64,000 nt of DNA from Agaribacter marinus (GTDB taxonomy: Bacteria > Pseudomonadota > Gammaproteobacteria > Enterobacterales > Alteromonadaceae). Within the stretch, counting starts at the first letter, position 1. Every line of letters starts with the position of its first letter. The stretch covers positions 1,135,546-1,199,545 of the forward strand of contig NZ_BSOT01000005.1 of assembly GCF_030160655.1 (NCBI RefSeq), read 5' to 3'. The translations under genes and the position numbers were made by a program. Below are positions 1 through 10,489 of the stretch, piece after piece. The notes beneath the pieces are model-generated. The model saw nothing but the letters and a program-made list of their open reading frames with translations. It searched no databases and had not been told where the DNA came from.

Positions 1-2
1 TA

Positions 3-434
3 AACGCCAGAAATGCGAAAATTTACGTACAATCCTTTTATCCCCCTACGTTACGGCGAATCAGAACTGAATTCAAAAGTGACGTTAAGTTGGTTCAGCT
101 ACTAGCCGACAACGACTGGAATGAGTCTTCAGCCGATTATACTTGGCTCAAATCGATAGAAGGAATAAAGGATATTGCCACATACGCTGACGGTATTGGC
201 CCATGGTTACCTCATATCTTAGAGGATGGGTATGGCAAACCAACAGCGTTGATTAAACATGCAAAATCCCAGAATTTGAAAATACACCCCTATACGTATC
301 GAAAAGATGCAATGTTCGGTGACTTAAGCCCTGAACTTTTTTTTGAAACAATAAAGAACAGTGGGGTAGACGGCCTTTTTACAGACCATATTTTGCCGTT
401 TATGGTAATAGACAAATCACAGGTAACTAATTAA
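3..434 (+). CDS. glpQ: Glycerophosphodiester phosphodiesterase, C-terminal part (5' end outside window)
   Basis: The reading frame is open from the window edge, so this is the tail of a longer gene, about 143 residues seen. The stretch begins with a KIYVQSF..TLRRIRTE pattern followed by KLVQLL, which is typical of the last third of GlpQ-type phosphodiesterases (TIM barrel of the GDPD family). The end has GVDGLFTDHILPF, the final barrel strand where the family has a 'DG.FTD' motif. These enzymes hydrolyse glycerophosphodiesters to sn-glycerol-3-phosphate and an alcohol; GlpQ is usually periplasmic, but the signal peptide is not in view. The catalytic His and Glu residues also lie outside the window. 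An internal TTG at 90 is not the true start. Family call is good; the periplasmic GlpQ assignment is inference. Confidence 0.8.
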   Translation, partial: NARNAKIYVQSFYPPTLRRIRTEFKSDVKLVQLLADNDWNESSADYTWLKSIEGIKDIATYADGIGPWLPHILEDGYGKPTALIKHAKSQNLKIHPYTYRKDAMFGDLSPELFFETIKNSGVDGLFTDHILPFMVIDKSQVTN

Positions 435-450
435 CCCGGATTCTGGTTAC

Positions 451-1350
451 TTAAGACTTCGCCATACGAATAACTACACGCCTATTCTTTGCGCGATCAA
501 GCTGATTGTCGTTAGGCGCAATATGACGCTTTTCACCGTAACCGTTAACTTCAATGCGTTCGCCGTCGACGCCCATTGATGCAAAATAATCTCTGATTTC
601 ATTTGCCCGCTTTATGGACAATTGCTCGTTTGCCCAACTACCACCGTAACTGTCAGTGTAGCCGGCCATTAAAACAAGTTCTAATGCCAAGTCTTCTTTT
701 AAATAATCGCCAATCATATCAAGCCGACGTTGCGAATATTTAGTGAGTTCTGCACTATTTTTTTTGTAACTCAATACAGTATACGCAATGTCTTCGAAAC
801 TATACGGCAGCAAGTTGCTGATACAATTTGAGAACGTGCTATATTGGCTGTCAAAATTGCTCGCATTTAAACCAACTGCAACTTGATCATTTGGATTTAA
901 CCAGTCTTGATAAAGAATCGTCGGAAAGAATCCCTTCTCTAACTCAGTTAGCATTTGCCATGTCGCATCTTCCGGCAAATCTGCACTGTATTGCTTACGC
1001 AAATCCATACTTGCTAAGCGACGAGTTGCTACGCCAGGCATCCATTTGGGCGGTTTAGAATACAAGGTTGCAATATCGTACCTAGACGGTAATCGCTTCA
1101 TATCAAGTGTAAATTCTACATTCAGTTGCTTTGACGCTTCAGACACAAATAATGCTTGGCCATATCCAGGTATTTCATGACTAAGTTCACAGGTTAACCG
1201 TGTTTGCTGCGACATTGACCAAGTCGAATCTTCCACATTTGCTTGATATTCGCGCATATTAGCATCCGCTGAACTCACTTTTAGTACTAAAACTAAACAA
1301 GTAGTCAGTAATGTCAGTTTTGGGAATAGCGTAGCAATGCTTTTTGTCAT
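451..1350 (-). CDS. motY: Sodium-type flagellar motor protein MotY (OmpA-like domain)
   Basis: About 299 residues from the ATG at 1350. The N-terminus MTKSIATLFPKLTLL..LVLVLKVSSADA reads as a signal peptide. The first half (about residues 30-190) lacks OmpA features and corresponds to the MotY-specific N-terminal domain; the last 110 residues are an OmpA/MotB-like peptidoglycan-binding domain, with AGYTDSYGGSWANEQLSIKRA and NRRVVI near the end. MotY forms the T ring below the basal body and helps anchor the Na+-driven PomAB stator. The divergent RNase T gene next door supports the call, since motY and rnt are neighbours in Vibrio-type genomes. A longer frame reaches a TTG at 1407, but that would bury the signal peptide. 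A generic OmpA-family lipoprotein is less likely because no lipobox is present. Confidence 0.82.
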   Translation of the reverse strand: MTKSIATLFPKLTLLTTCLVLVLKVSSADANMREYQANVEDSTWSMSQQTRLTCELSHEIPGYGQALFVSEASKQLNVEFTLDMKRLPSRYDIATLYSKPPKWMPGVATRRLASMDLRKQYSADLPEDATWQMLTELEKGFFPTILYQDWLNPNDQVAVGLNASNFDSQYSTFSNCISNLLPYSFEDIAYTVLSYKKNSAELTKYSQRRLDMIGDYLKEDLALELVLMAGYTDSYGGSWANEQLSIKRANEIRDYFASMGVDGERIEVNGYGEKRHIAPNDNQLDRAKNRRVVIRMAKS

Positions 1351-1476
1351 AATCTTTGTAATAATATGCGACTGTTTATCTGAACAGGTTATCGGCTTGA
1401 GACGCAAAAACTTAATGCCAATATTGTTGTCTTAGCACTGAATATGCTCTTAGTAAAAAAGGATGAATTACCCCTT

Positions 1477-2127
1477 ATGTCGCTTCCCGATTTCCAAATT
1501 AAAGATAGATTTAGAGGCTACTTTCCGGTCATTATCGATTTAGAAACCGCTGGTTTTAACGCAAACACGGATGCAATCTTGGAAATCGCTGCAATTACCT
1601 TGGGCATCAAAGATAATTGCTTTGTTATCGACGAGTGTTTTCATGAACATGTGATGCCATTTGACGGCGCGAACATAGAACGCGCCGCCATTGAGTTTAA
1701 CGGTATTGACCCTTTTTGTGCTTTAAGAGGCGCTAAAGCTGAAGACGAAGTATTTAAGTCACTCTGTAAGTTTATACGTAAAGCACAAAAAAAATCTGAC
1801 TGTCAGCGCAGCGTTATTGTTGCTCACAATGCGGCGTTTGACCAAAGCTTTGTAAACGCCGCGATAGAGCGACATGATATTAAACGCACTCCCTTTCATC
1901 CTTTTGTGTCATTTGACACAACATCGTTAGCTGCAATGAGCCTTGGACAGACGGTTTTAGTTAGAGCGTGTGAAGCCGCGGGCATTAAGTTTGACCAAAA
2001 TGAAGCACACTCGGCTTTATACGATACACAAAAGACTGCCGAATTGTTTTGCCACATGATAAATAACTACCATGCGCTTGGTGGTTGGCCTGTCGCAAAG
2101 CCACAAGATAAAAGTGCGAATACCTAA
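1477..2127 (+). CDS. rnt: Ribonuclease T
   Basis: DEDD-family 3'-5' exoribonuclease that trims tRNA CCA ends and matures 5S and 23S rRNA 3' ends; acts as a cytoplasmic dimer. Visible motifs are ExoI IIDLETAGF (Asp and Glu metal ligands), VAHNAAFDQSFV (ExoII) and the HSALYDTQKTAELF ending (ExoIII, catalytic His and Asp). The length of about 216 residues matches RNase T. The start at 1477 (MSLPDFQIKDRFRGYF) aligns with how family members begin and has GGATGA about 10 bases upstream; an in-frame ATG at 1444 would add 11 residues and has no clear ribosome site. Divergent from motY. Confidence 0.93.
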   Translation: MSLPDFQIKDRFRGYFPVIIDLETAGFNANTDAILEIAAITLGIKDNCFVIDECFHEHVMPFDGANIERAAIEFNGIDPFCALRGAKAEDEVFKSLCKFIRKAQKKSDCQRSVIVAHNAAFDQSFVNAAIERHDIKRTPFHPFVSFDTTSLAAMSLGQTVLVRACEAAGIKFDQNEAHSALYDTQKTAELFCHMINNYHALGGWPVAKPQDKSANT

Positions 2128-2185
2128 CTAAGTCATTGCAAAAACAAGCAAATAAGAATTATTCGCAAAAAAGAACAGTTTTCAC

Positions 2186-2228
2186 TTGCAATGAAACTGA
2201 ATAACAACTATTATCATTTGCAATGAAA
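2186..2228 (+). promoter_or_regulatory. Fur-box-like element and 11-bp direct repeat upstream of bfd
   Basis: AATAACAACTATTATCATT at 2200-2218 agrees at roughly 11 of 19 positions with the Fur consensus. It is bracketed by two exact copies of TTGCAATGAAA (2186-2196 and 2218-2228), 32 bases apart. A second AT-rich palindromic stretch, AATAAGAATTATT, lies near 2151-2163. bfd is a classic iron-repressed gene, so Fur control is expected; the exact site is inference. Confidence 0.45.
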
Positions 2229-2244
2229 TTAATAGGAAGTTTTA

Positions 2245-2439
2245 ATGTTTGTTTGCATGTGCTACGGCATCACAGATTCACAAATTGAAGAAGCAGTACG
2301 TGACGGTGGTATTGGCAATATGCGTGAACTTAAAAGCAAGCTTGGTGTTGGTAGTCAATGTGGTTCTTGCGTACAAATGGCGCAACAAATTATCGACACC
2401 ACCATTGTAGACGAATCTTTGTTCAAAGACGTCGGATAG
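2245..2439 (+). CDS. bfd: Bacterioferritin-associated ferredoxin (Bfd)
   Basis: A 64-residue [2Fe-2S] protein. The four cluster cysteines appear as C-x-C near the start (VCMCYG) and C-x2-C later (QCGSC), the Bfd/BFD-like domain pattern. Bfd reduces Fe3+ in the bacterioferritin core so that iron can leave it under starvation. AGGAAG about 6 bases before the ATG supports the start. It stands alone with a Fur-like site upstream and a hairpin terminator downstream, and no bacterioferritin gene is in the window. The frame is short but fully conserved in pattern. Confidence 0.9.
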   Translation: MFVCMCYGITDSQIEEAVRDGGIGNMRELKSKLGVGSQCGSCVQMAQQIIDTTIVDESLFKDVG

Positions 2440-2493
2440 TAACGAGGCATTTATAAACGATAGCGTCAATGGATTTCATAACGGATTAGACAT

Positions 2494-2520
2494 AAAAAAA
2501 GTGGCGATGCCACTTTTTTT
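2494..2520. terminator. Bidirectional terminator between bfd and grxD
   Basis: Stem GTGGC/GCCAC with loop GAT, flanked by seven A on the left and seven T on the right. It can stop transcription from bfd (plus) and, read on the other strand, from grxD (minus). Confidence 0.85.
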
Positions 2521-2564
2521 ATGTCTACCCTATATATTTACGCCCTTTAGAAAAAGCTAACTAC

Positions 2565-2894
2565 TTACTCGCTTTCTCCAACCGCTTCTTTAATTAGCGG
2601 CTGTAATTCACCTTGTTGAAACATTTCTAAAATAATATCGCAACCGCCTACTAACTCACCTTTTACCCATAGCTGTGGGAACGTTGGCCAATCCGCGTAT
2701 TTAGGCAACTCAGCGCGAATATCAGGGTTTTGCAAAATATCAACATACGCAAACTGCTCGCCACAAGACATTAATGCTTGCGATGCTTGTGAAGAAAAAC
2801 CACAACTTGGCAATTTAGGTGATCCTTTCATATATAATAAAATTGGATTTTCACTAATTTGCTCTTTAATTTTATCAATCGTTTCCATAATCAT
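2565..2894 (-). CDS. grxD: Monothiol glutaredoxin GrxD (Grx4)
   Basis: 109 residues with the CGFS active site (SCGFSSQASQAL) of monothiol glutaredoxins, then WPTFPQLWVKGELVGGCDI, the cis-proline and glutathione-binding GG-D segment. These proteins bind a glutathione-ligated [2Fe-2S] cluster, act in Fe-S cluster trafficking, often with BolA partners, and are cytoplasmic. Neighbourhood with bfd and sodB gives a small iron and oxidative-stress cluster, though each gene is separately transcribed. The start may be either the ATG at 2894 or the one two codons later; the upstream AGAG favours the first. One residue, LPSCGFS, replaces the more usual 'P.CGFS' context without loss of key residues. Confidence 0.93.
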   Translation of the reverse strand: MIMETIDKIKEQISENPILLYMKGSPKLPSCGFSSQASQALMSCGEQFAYVDILQNPDIRAELPKYADWPTFPQLWVKGELVGGCDIILEMFQQGELQPLIKEAVGESE

Positions 2895-3117
2895 CGCTCT
2901 GTAATTTCATTAGCGTAAAGGTAAGGCCGAATGCCTCGAATATCAAGATGTATGAATAAATTTATCGCTATATCTCATAATAGGTGATCTAGATGATAAG
3001 AAAAACAGAAAAAACAGTACTAGATTAAAAACTTATAAGCGTAAGGGTTTAAAAATTCGATACAAACCCCTACTCTTTAGTTGCTTAGAAAACACATTTA
3101 TTTAATGGAGAAAACAC

Positions 3118-3702
3118 ATGGCTTTTGAGTTACCAGCGTTACCGTACGAAAAAAATGCATTGGAACCACATATTTCTGCTGAAACTTTGGAATTCCACCA
3201 CGGTAAACACCACGCAACTTATGTAACTAAACTTAACGGTTTAATTGAGGGCACTGAATTTGCGGGTAAGTCTTTAGAAGATATCGTAAAATCAAGTGAT
3301 GGCGGTGTGTTTAACAATGCAGCTCAAATCTGGAATCACACCTTCTATTGGAACAGTTTAAGTCCAAATGGCGGTGGTGAACCAACTGGCGCTGTGGCAG
3401 ATGCTATCAACGCTAAATGGGGTTCATTTGCTGACTTTAAGGCAGCTTTCAACGACAAAGCGGTTAATAACTTTGGCTCTAGTTGGACTTGGTTAGTAAA
3501 AACAGCTGATGGCAGTCTTGATATTGTGAATACTAGCAACGCTGGTACGCCAATTACTGAAGCAGGTGTTGTACCACTAATCACTGTAGATTTATGGGAA
3601 CATGCATACTATATTGATTATCGCAATGTTCGTCCTAATTACTTAGAAGGCTTCTGGTCACTAGTAAACTGGGAATTCGCTGCAGAAAACTTAGGTGCGT
3701 AA
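3118..3702 (+). CDS. sodB: Superoxide dismutase [Fe]
   Basis: 194 residues, the full Fe/Mn-SOD length. Metal ligands are visible as H in [24 protein letters not shown] in WNHTFYW, and the D-x3-H of [12 protein letters not shown]. The pattern [24 protein letters not shown] and the AQ pair favour the iron enzyme over the manganese one. It dismutates superoxide to O2 and H2O2 in the cytoplasm. Start has GGAG about 8 bases upstream (AATGGAGAAAACAC-ATG). About 220 bases of AT-rich DNA upstream hold its promoter, in which I could not fix a -35/-10 pair. A clear terminator follows the gene. Confidence 0.95.
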   Translation: MAFELPALPYEKNALEPHISAETLEFHHGKHHATYVTKLNGLIEGTEFAGKSLEDIVKSSDGGVFNNAAQIWNHTFYWNSLSPNGGGEPTGAVADAINAKWGSFADFKAAFNDKAVNNFGSSWTWLVKTADGSLDIVNTSNAGTPITEAGVVPLITVDLWEHAYYIDYRNVRPNYLEGFWSLVNWEFAAENLGA

Positions 3703-3754
3703 TCAACAAAATATGAATATTTTGCTCCTTGTAATATGAGCTTATATATTTCTC

Positions 3755-3781
3755 AAAGGCGGCCAATTGGCTGCCTTTTTT
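3755..3781 (+). terminator. sodB rho-independent terminator
   Basis: AAAGGCGGCC, loop AATT, GGCTGCCTTT: a 10-bp stem with one G-T pair followed by a T run. An in-frame TTG of the next gene's extended frame falls inside the loop, which argues against that upstream start. Confidence 0.9.
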
Positions 3782-3808
3782 ATTTATCTTTTAACTAGGG
3801 CTAAACTA

Positions 3809-4942
3809 TTGCCGTATATAAAACATACACTGACCTTCTTGTTTGTTATGTTAATTGCAGGTACCGCGGCCGCAGCATTAACTGACTTAATTACACAGAA
3901 AAGCGTCGCGCCTATACCAGAAGCCGTCAGCAATAACGCAGTTACCTCCGTTGTTGTTGGTGATCAACAGTATATTTTGTCTTTTTCTGGCTTGGGCAAA
4001 GGTAAAAAAGCCCCTAATGTACACAACAGAACGTATATTTTTAACGTTCAAGACAACACATGGAAAAGAGGAAAAGATGTACCCATTCAAGCACCAGTGA
4101 TATCTATTGATGATTCGGGTGAAGAGCACCGACTATTTGGTCGTTTGGCGAGCGTTGCGACAAGTATTGGTAAACATGCATATGTGTTTGGCGGCTATAC
4201 AGTTGGCTATGACCATACCGAAGTATCCATACCAGATGTCTACAAATACGCAGTAGACACTGACACATTCACGCAGATGTCGCCTATGCCAGTCCCCGTA
4301 GACGATAGCATTGCACTTACGTATCAGTCTCGCTACATTTATTTGTTTAGCGGTTGGCACAACGATGGCAATGTTAACCTTGTTCAAGTGTTCGATACAC
4401 AGCGCGATACATGGCAACAAGCATCTCCTTTCCCCGGGAGGCCCGTGTTTGGCCATGCCGGCGGTATTGTGGATGACACCATCGTTATTTGCGATGGCGT
4501 GAGTGTTAAATACTATGCCAATAAGCGACGAAGTTTTACCGCTGAACCTGCCTGCTTTATAGGAAAAATATCAACAGACAATCCAAATAAAATTGATTGG
4601 CGAACCTTGGCTCACCCAACCGGTAAGGCTAGATATCGAATGGCCGCCTACGGCGATGTCGAGCGTCAACAGCTTATGTTTGTCGGTGGCAGTGACAATC
4701 CGTATAACTATAATGGCATTGGGTATAACGGTGAACCATCAACCGCCGACGGCAGCGTTTGGATTTATGATATACACAAAAACACTTGGTCAGTTAAGGC
4801 CGGAAATCTTGAAACGATGGATCATCGCGGACTAATCAAGTTATCACAAAAGGACAAAAACAACTTCGCCACCATTGGTGGAATGAACAGCCAGCAAGAA
4901 GTATTAAATACCGTCAACATTCATTTTGAGCAATCAAAATGA
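3809..4942 (+). CDS. Secreted kelch-repeat (beta-propeller) protein
   Basis: About 377 residues from a TTG at 3809, preceded by AGGG; this start gives a signal peptide (LPYIKHTLTFLFVMLIAGTAAAA). An ATG at 3848 would leave too short a leader, and the frame upstream runs through the sodB terminator. Kelch-type blades are visible as repeated pairs of 'YVFGGY', 'IYLFSGW', 'MFVGGSD', 'ATIGGM' strands each followed by a W-containing 'D..TW' strand (DNTWKRG, DTWQQAS, KNTWSVK). This predicts a six- or seven-bladed propeller in the periplasm or outside. Kelch proteins include NanM-type sialic acid mutarotases and galactose oxidase-like proteins, but I see no residues that decide between them. Function not assigned. 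Confidence 0.75.
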   Translation: MPYIKHTLTFLFVMLIAGTAAAALTDLITQKSVAPIPEAVSNNAVTSVVVGDQQYILSFSGLGKGKKAPNVHNRTYIFNVQDNTWKRGKDVPIQAPVISIDDSGEEHRLFGRLASVATSIGKHAYVFGGYTVGYDHTEVSIPDVYKYAVDTDTFTQMSPMPVPVDDSIALTYQSRYIYLFSGWHNDGNVNLVQVFDTQRDTWQQASPFPGRPVFGHAGGIVDDTIVICDGVSVKYYANKRRSFTAEPACFIGKISTDNPNKIDWRTLAHPTGKARYRMAAYGDVERQQLMFVGGSDNPYNYNGIGYNGEPSTADGSVWIYDIHKNTWSVKAGNLETMDHRGLIKLSQKDKNNFATIGGMNSQQEVLNTVNIHFEQSK

Positions 4943-5023
4943 CGTAACGTTTAAATATAGATAAATTGAACTGTCTCATTAACTAATACTCAAATCAGAT
5001 ACAAATATAAGTAGGATTAATTC

Positions 5024-5878
5024 ATGCACAAAATTGCGCTAATTACTGGCACTTCAACGGGTTTAGGGTATTCACTTACAATAAAACTTGCAGCGCTTGG
5101 CTACCAAGTATTTGCCACCATGAGAAACCTCAGTAAGGCTGAAAAGCTACGAAGTGAAATATCTGATAAAGGTCTACCGGTTGAAATATTGCCGCTCGAC
5201 GTTCAAGACGAGCAAAGCGTTAAAACGTGTATTGCTAGCGTTATAGCAAAAACAGGAAAAATTGACGTACTCATAAATAACGCAGGCGCAGGATTCGTAA
5301 AAACAACGGAACATGCAACACCCGAAGAGATTGATTGGGTAATGGACGTTAACTTTCATGGGGTTGTACGCTGCACCAAAGCGGTATTGCCACATATGCG
5401 AGAAGCACGACGCGGGCATATTATTAATATTACGTCTGTTGGCGGTTTAGTTGGTCAACCGTTTAATGAATTTTACTGCGCGGCTAAATTCGCCGTCGAA
5501 GGGTACACAGAGTCACTTGCAAGCTACGTACAACCAACCTTTGGTATTCACTTTTCTGTCGTTGAGCCCGGCGGCATAAGTTCAGAGTTTGCAAACTCTG
5601 TATTGACACAACTAGAGCAAACTGGTGGCATGCCTCAAGGTGATTATTTACCTGTATTGCAACAATATATAAGCAATGCACAGAGCAGAGCTGCAAATAA
5701 TGGCGCTTACCAAAGTGCCGACGAAGTCGCAGACAAAGTCATCGAAGTGCTAACAAACGATAATCCCCCCATTAGAGTAAGAACATCGGAATGGGCTGAA
5801 AACTTTGCCAAACTCAAAACACAAGCAGATCCTGATGGTAAAAAGATTCAACAGCAAATTGTTGAAACTATTTTGTGA
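5024..5878 (+). CDS. Short-chain dehydrogenase/reductase (classical SDR)
   Basis: 284 residues. The Rossmann dinucleotide motif is TGTSTGLG at residues 8-15, the structural NNAG motif follows at about residue 86, catalytic Ser in ITSVGG, and Tyr/Lys in YCAAK. The C-terminal region has VEPGGISSEF, as in SDRs that carry out NADP(H)-linked carbonyl/alcohol chemistry. Basic residues after strand 2 (MRNLSKAEKL) suggest NADP(H). Substrate cannot be told from sequence. Single gene, not in a clear operon: about 80 bases separate it from the kelch gene and the next gene is convergent. Confidence 0.85.
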   Translation: MHKIALITGTSTGLGYSLTIKLAALGYQVFATMRNLSKAEKLRSEISDKGLPVEILPLDVQDEQSVKTCIASVIAKTGKIDVLINNAGAGFVKTTEHATPEEIDWVMDVNFHGVVRCTKAVLPHMREARRGHIINITSVGGLVGQPFNEFYCAAKFAVEGYTESLASYVQPTFGIHFSVVEPGGISSEFANSVLTQLEQTGGMPQGDYLPVLQQYISNAQSRAANNGAYQSADEVADKVIEVLTNDNPPIRVRTSEWAENFAKLKTQADPDGKKIQQQIVETIL

Positions 5879-5914
5879 ATGATTCATTCATTGCCAAATT
5901 AAACGGCTACTGCG

Positions 5915-6409
5915 TTAAGACTGACTAAAGTCAACAAGGGTATCTCCTGCTAGTTGATACCCTATCCATTCGCTTTTTGGCTTGGCACCTATTGATTCGT
6001 AGAACTCGATAGATGGCGTATTCCAATCAAGTACACTCCATTCAAAACGTCCGCAACCTTTACTTACCGCTATTTTGGCCAGTTGTTTTAACAAGGCTTT
6101 CCCGGCACCCAGACCACGATATCCAGGTGAAACGTAAAGATCCTCTAAATACAAACCGTTTTTTCCTAGCCAGGTTGAGTAATTATAAAAGTAGACAGCA
6201 AAGCCAATTGCTTCAACGCTACCCTTATCTTCCTTTTCACATATGAGTGCTGAAACAGTAGACTCTTCGCCAAATATTGAGCGCTTTATATCGTCTACAC
6301 TAGCGATTACTTCATGTTCTGCTTTTTCATATATTGCGAGTTCAGTAATGAAATGGTGAATTTGCGCAGCGTCATTAACGCTCGCTTCACGGATTATAAT
6401 ATTCGACAT
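5915..6409 (-). CDS. GNAT family N-acetyltransferase (diamine acetyltransferase-like)
   Basis: 164 residues with the GNAT fold: strand 4 YLEDLYVSPGYRGLGAGKALL contains the acetyl-CoA pyrophosphate loop (R/Q-x2-G-x-G/A form, here RGLGAG), followed by WSVLDWNTPSIEFYESIGA, the motif B segment with the catalytic Tyr region. The YLEDLYV and 'WN.PSI.FY' features resemble spermidine/spermine or diamine N1-acetyltransferases. Cytoplasmic. The exact acceptor is inference. Convergent with the SDR gene. Confidence 0.82.
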   Translation of the reverse strand: MSNIIIREASVNDAAQIHHFITELAIYEKAEHEVIASVDDIKRSIFGEESTVSALICEKEDKGSVEAIGFAVYFYNYSTWLGKNGLYLEDLYVSPGYRGLGAGKALLKQLAKIAVSKGCGRFEWSVLDWNTPSIEFYESIGAKPKSEWIGYQLAGDTLVDFSQS

Positions 6410-6486
6410 TGCGTATGCTTACCTTAGTGTTTCGCCAAAATTTTGGTGTATAATTTCAAATGGTTAAGTAAACAAGATAGCACTTA

Positions 6487-7032
6487 GTGAATACAAAAAA
6501 ACGAAAAATAGTACTTTTTAATAAACCATTTATGGTACTGACACAATTTACCGACCAAGAAGGTCGAGCGACTCTCAAAGACTATATCGATATTCCCAAT
6601 GTATATGCGGCAGGACGTTTAGATAGGGACAGCGAAGGTCTTCTTGTACTTACTGACGATGGAAAGCTAGCAAATCAACTTACAAGTCCGAAAAAAAACA
6701 CAAGTAAAACCTATTGGGTGCAAGTAGAAGGCATACCAAACGCACAAAAACTCGCAAAGCTAAGTGAAGGCGTACGTCTTAAAGACGGTATGACACTCCC
6801 TGCCAAAATTAAGATAATAGACGAACCACAAATATGGCCGCGTACCCCACCTATTCGAGAGCGCCGAGAAATTCCAACGAGTTGGTTGTCAATCACAATC
6901 ACCGAAGGGCGTAATCGTCAAGTGAGACGCATGACTGCGCATATTGGACACCCTACGCTACGTTTAATCCGTTACCGAGTAGGCAGTTGGACAATTGATG
7001 GTATTGCAAACGGCGAGTACACCGTTATTTAA
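6487..7032 (+). CDS. rluE: 23S rRNA pseudouridine synthase RluE
   Basis: 181 residues, GTG start. It belongs to the RsuA/RluB/E/F group: catalytic Asp lies in [18 protein letters not shown], and the C-terminal [25 protein letters not shown] is the group's signature. There is no N-terminal S4 domain, and the short length plus [18 protein letters not shown] start fit RluE, which modifies U2457 of 23S rRNA, rather than RluB or RluF. Monocistronic by spacing. Confidence 0.9.
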   Translation: MNTKKRKIVLFNKPFMVLTQFTDQEGRATLKDYIDIPNVYAAGRLDRDSEGLLVLTDDGKLANQLTSPKKNTSKTYWVQVEGIPNAQKLAKLSEGVRLKDGMTLPAKIKIIDEPQIWPRTPPIRERREIPTSWLSITITEGRNRQVRRMTAHIGHPTLRLIRYRVGSWTIDGIANGEYTVI

Positions 7033-7217
7033 TACCATAAATGCACATAAAAAATGCATAATAGATAGCCTAGAGCAATATCCAAAAAACACATTATCTG
7101 CTATACTCCGCGCTCGAAAAATTTACGTAAATTTATTTATTAATTTCTTAGGTTGATTTGTCTAGCATTTATGTATCGTAAGCATTACAGCCTCAGCTAA
7201 AGAGTACCCATTACTGA

Positions 7218-8429
7218 ATGAATACCTCAGTCACAACAAGCACAAATTCTGCCACAACAGGCAACGCCAACATTAAGGTTATTGTTGGTATGTCAGGTGG
7301 TGTTGATTCCTCCGTATCTGCCCTGTTATTGCAACAGCAAGGCTACCAAGTGGAAGGCTTGTTCATGAAAAATTGGGAAGAAGACGACAACGATGAATAT
7401 TGCGCCGCCGCTGAAGACTTAGCGGATGCACAAGCAATTGCAGACAAACTCGGGATTAAATTACATCGCATAAATTTTGCAGCGGAATATTGGGACAATG
7501 TATTCGAGTATTTTTTAGAAGAGTACAAAGCTGGTCGCACACCAAACCCCGATATCATGTGCAACAAAGAGATCAAGTTTAAGGCTTTTTTGGAGTTTGC
7601 CGCTGAAGATTTAGGGGCAGATTACATTGCCACCGGGCATTATGTGCAACGCCGCTTGCATGATGGGAAATGGCAGATGATCCGGGGCTTAGATCAAAAC
7701 AAAGACCAAAGCTATTTTTTGTATACCCTTAACCATGAGCAAGTGGGCAAAACGTTATTCCCTATTGGCCATTTAGAAAAGCCGGACGTACGCAAAATTG
7801 CGGAAGAAAACGGATTAGTGACGCACAATAAAAAGGACAGTACCGGTATTTGTTTCATTGGCGAACGTAAATTTAAAGATTTTTTGAGTCAATATTTACC
7901 CGCGCAACCCGGTATTATCGAAACCGTGGACGGTGAAGAAATAGGCAAACACGAAGGGCTCATGTATCACACGCTTGGGCAACGCAAAGGCTTGTACATT
8001 GGCGGCACAAAAGACCATGGTGAAGATCCATGGTACGTTGTCGGCAAAAATCTTGAGCAAAATGTACTTGTTGTCGCACAAGGCGCCAATCACCCCTCGC
8101 TTTACTCAAACGGATTAATTGCCTCTCAGCTACATTGGGTTGACCGCACTAACTTTAACGAACCAACGAGAATGGTCGTTAAAACTCGTTATCGACAGAG
8201 TGACATTGCTTGCATACTTTACCCAAATGGTGAAGATTGCATCAAAGTAATATTTGATGAACCACAAAAAGCCGTCACCCCCGGGCAATCAGCCGTATTT
8301 TACATGAACGATATATGTCTTGGTGGCGGTATTATTGATGCCTTTCTTAAAGATTCAGACAAACAAAGCGTCGAAAATGACGGTATGAGCACTCACTATT
8401 CAAGCGCCGCTGTAGAAGAAAATAAATGA
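7218..8429 (+). CDS. mnmA: tRNA-specific 2-thiouridylase MnmA
   Basis: 403 residues. PP-loop motif [15 protein letters not shown] binds ATP; the catalytic cysteines are in [12 protein letters not shown] and [11 protein letters not shown]. The enzyme 2-thiolates U34 of tRNA-Lys, Glu and Gln in the cytoplasm. The N-terminal 20 residues (Ser/Thr/Asn-rich, [15 protein letters not shown]) are an extension not needed by the fold. About 120 bases upstream, CTATACTCCGCGCTC near 7100 resembles a -10 element with a GC-rich discriminator. The stop overlaps the hflD start (ATGA-type overlap), so mnmA and hflD are translationally coupled. Confidence 0.95.
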   Translation: MNTSVTTSTNSATTGNANIKVIVGMSGGVDSSVSALLLQQQGYQVEGLFMKNWEEDDNDEYCAAAEDLADAQAIADKLGIKLHRINFAAEYWDNVFEYFLEEYKAGRTPNPDIMCNKEIKFKAFLEFAAEDLGADYIATGHYVQRRLHDGKWQMIRGLDQNKDQSYFLYTLNHEQVGKTLFPIGHLEKPDVRKIAEENGLVTHNKKDSTGICFIGERKFKDFLSQYLPAQPGIIETVDGEEIGKHEGLMYHTLGQRKGLYIGGTKDHGEDPWYVVGKNLEQNVLVVAQGANHPSLYSNGLIASQLHWVDRTNFNEPTRMVVKTRYRQSDIACILYPNGEDCIKVIFDEPQKAVTPGQSAVFYMNDICLGGGIIDAFLKDSDKQSVENDGMSTHYSSAAVEENK

Positions 8430-9049
8430 TAACAAAAGACCAAGAAAGACAACTTGCGCTAGCGGGAGCATGCCAAGCAGCCGCATTGGTAAAATCCATT
8501 GCAAGGCGCGGCGTAGTAGATGCTGATGCGCTTGAAGCGAGCATTTCAAGTATTTTAGTCACCTCCCCTGAGAACACCCAACAAGTGTATGGCGCAAATT
8601 CTAATTTGCGTGTTGGCTTTGTAACACTCGTAGCACAGTTAGATAATAGCGGGCAAAAAGATGCAGAACTCACACGGTATATCGCCTCAATTCTTAGTTT
8701 AGAACGTAAACTGGCGAAAAATAAGAATGCACTCAACGAGTTGGCGCAGCGCGTATCGCATGTGCAGCGTCAATTAGCACATGTCGACTTTGAGCATCAA
8801 CAAATTATCTCCTCTCTAGCGAGTATATATTCAGATATTGTTAGCCCGTTGGCACCTAAAATTCAGGTAGCCGGTAACCCGGAACATTTAGGTATTGAAT
8901 CAAATCAGAAAAAAGTACGCGCCTTACTGCTTGCAGGTATTCGATCGACGGTGCTGTGGCGACAGTTAGGTGGGCGACGCAGAGATATACTTTTTTCACG
9001 CAAAAAAATTGTTGCATCGGCTCGCGAAGCCATGCGTCTTGTGAATTAA
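8426..9049 (+). CDS. hflD: High frequency lysogenization protein HflD homologue
   Basis: 207 residues, mostly alpha-helical. The pattern [25 protein letters not shown] at the start and [30 protein letters not shown] at the end are typical of HflD (YcfC), always found between mnmA and purB. In E. coli it is a peripheral membrane-associated protein that binds lambda CII; its normal host role is not settled. Overlaps mnmA by four bases and ends 15 bases before purB. Confidence 0.92.
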   Translation: MITKDQERQLALAGACQAAALVKSIARRGVVDADALEASISSILVTSPENTQQVYGANSNLRVGFVTLVAQLDNSGQKDAELTRYIASILSLERKLAKNKNALNELAQRVSHVQRQLAHVDFEHQQIISSLASIYSDIVSPLAPKIQVAGNPEHLGIESNQKKVRALLLAGIRSTVLWRQLGGRRRDILFSRKKIVASAREAMRLVN

Positions 9050-10447
<1,398 letters not shown>

Positions 10448-10489
10448 GCCACACTATGCTCACATTTGGTCATCATGGAAGAGACGAAT

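Noticed and set aside
3767-3809. Upstream extension of the kelch gene to TTG 3767
   Set aside because: The TTG lies in the loop of the sodB terminator and would precede the signal peptide by 14 residues.
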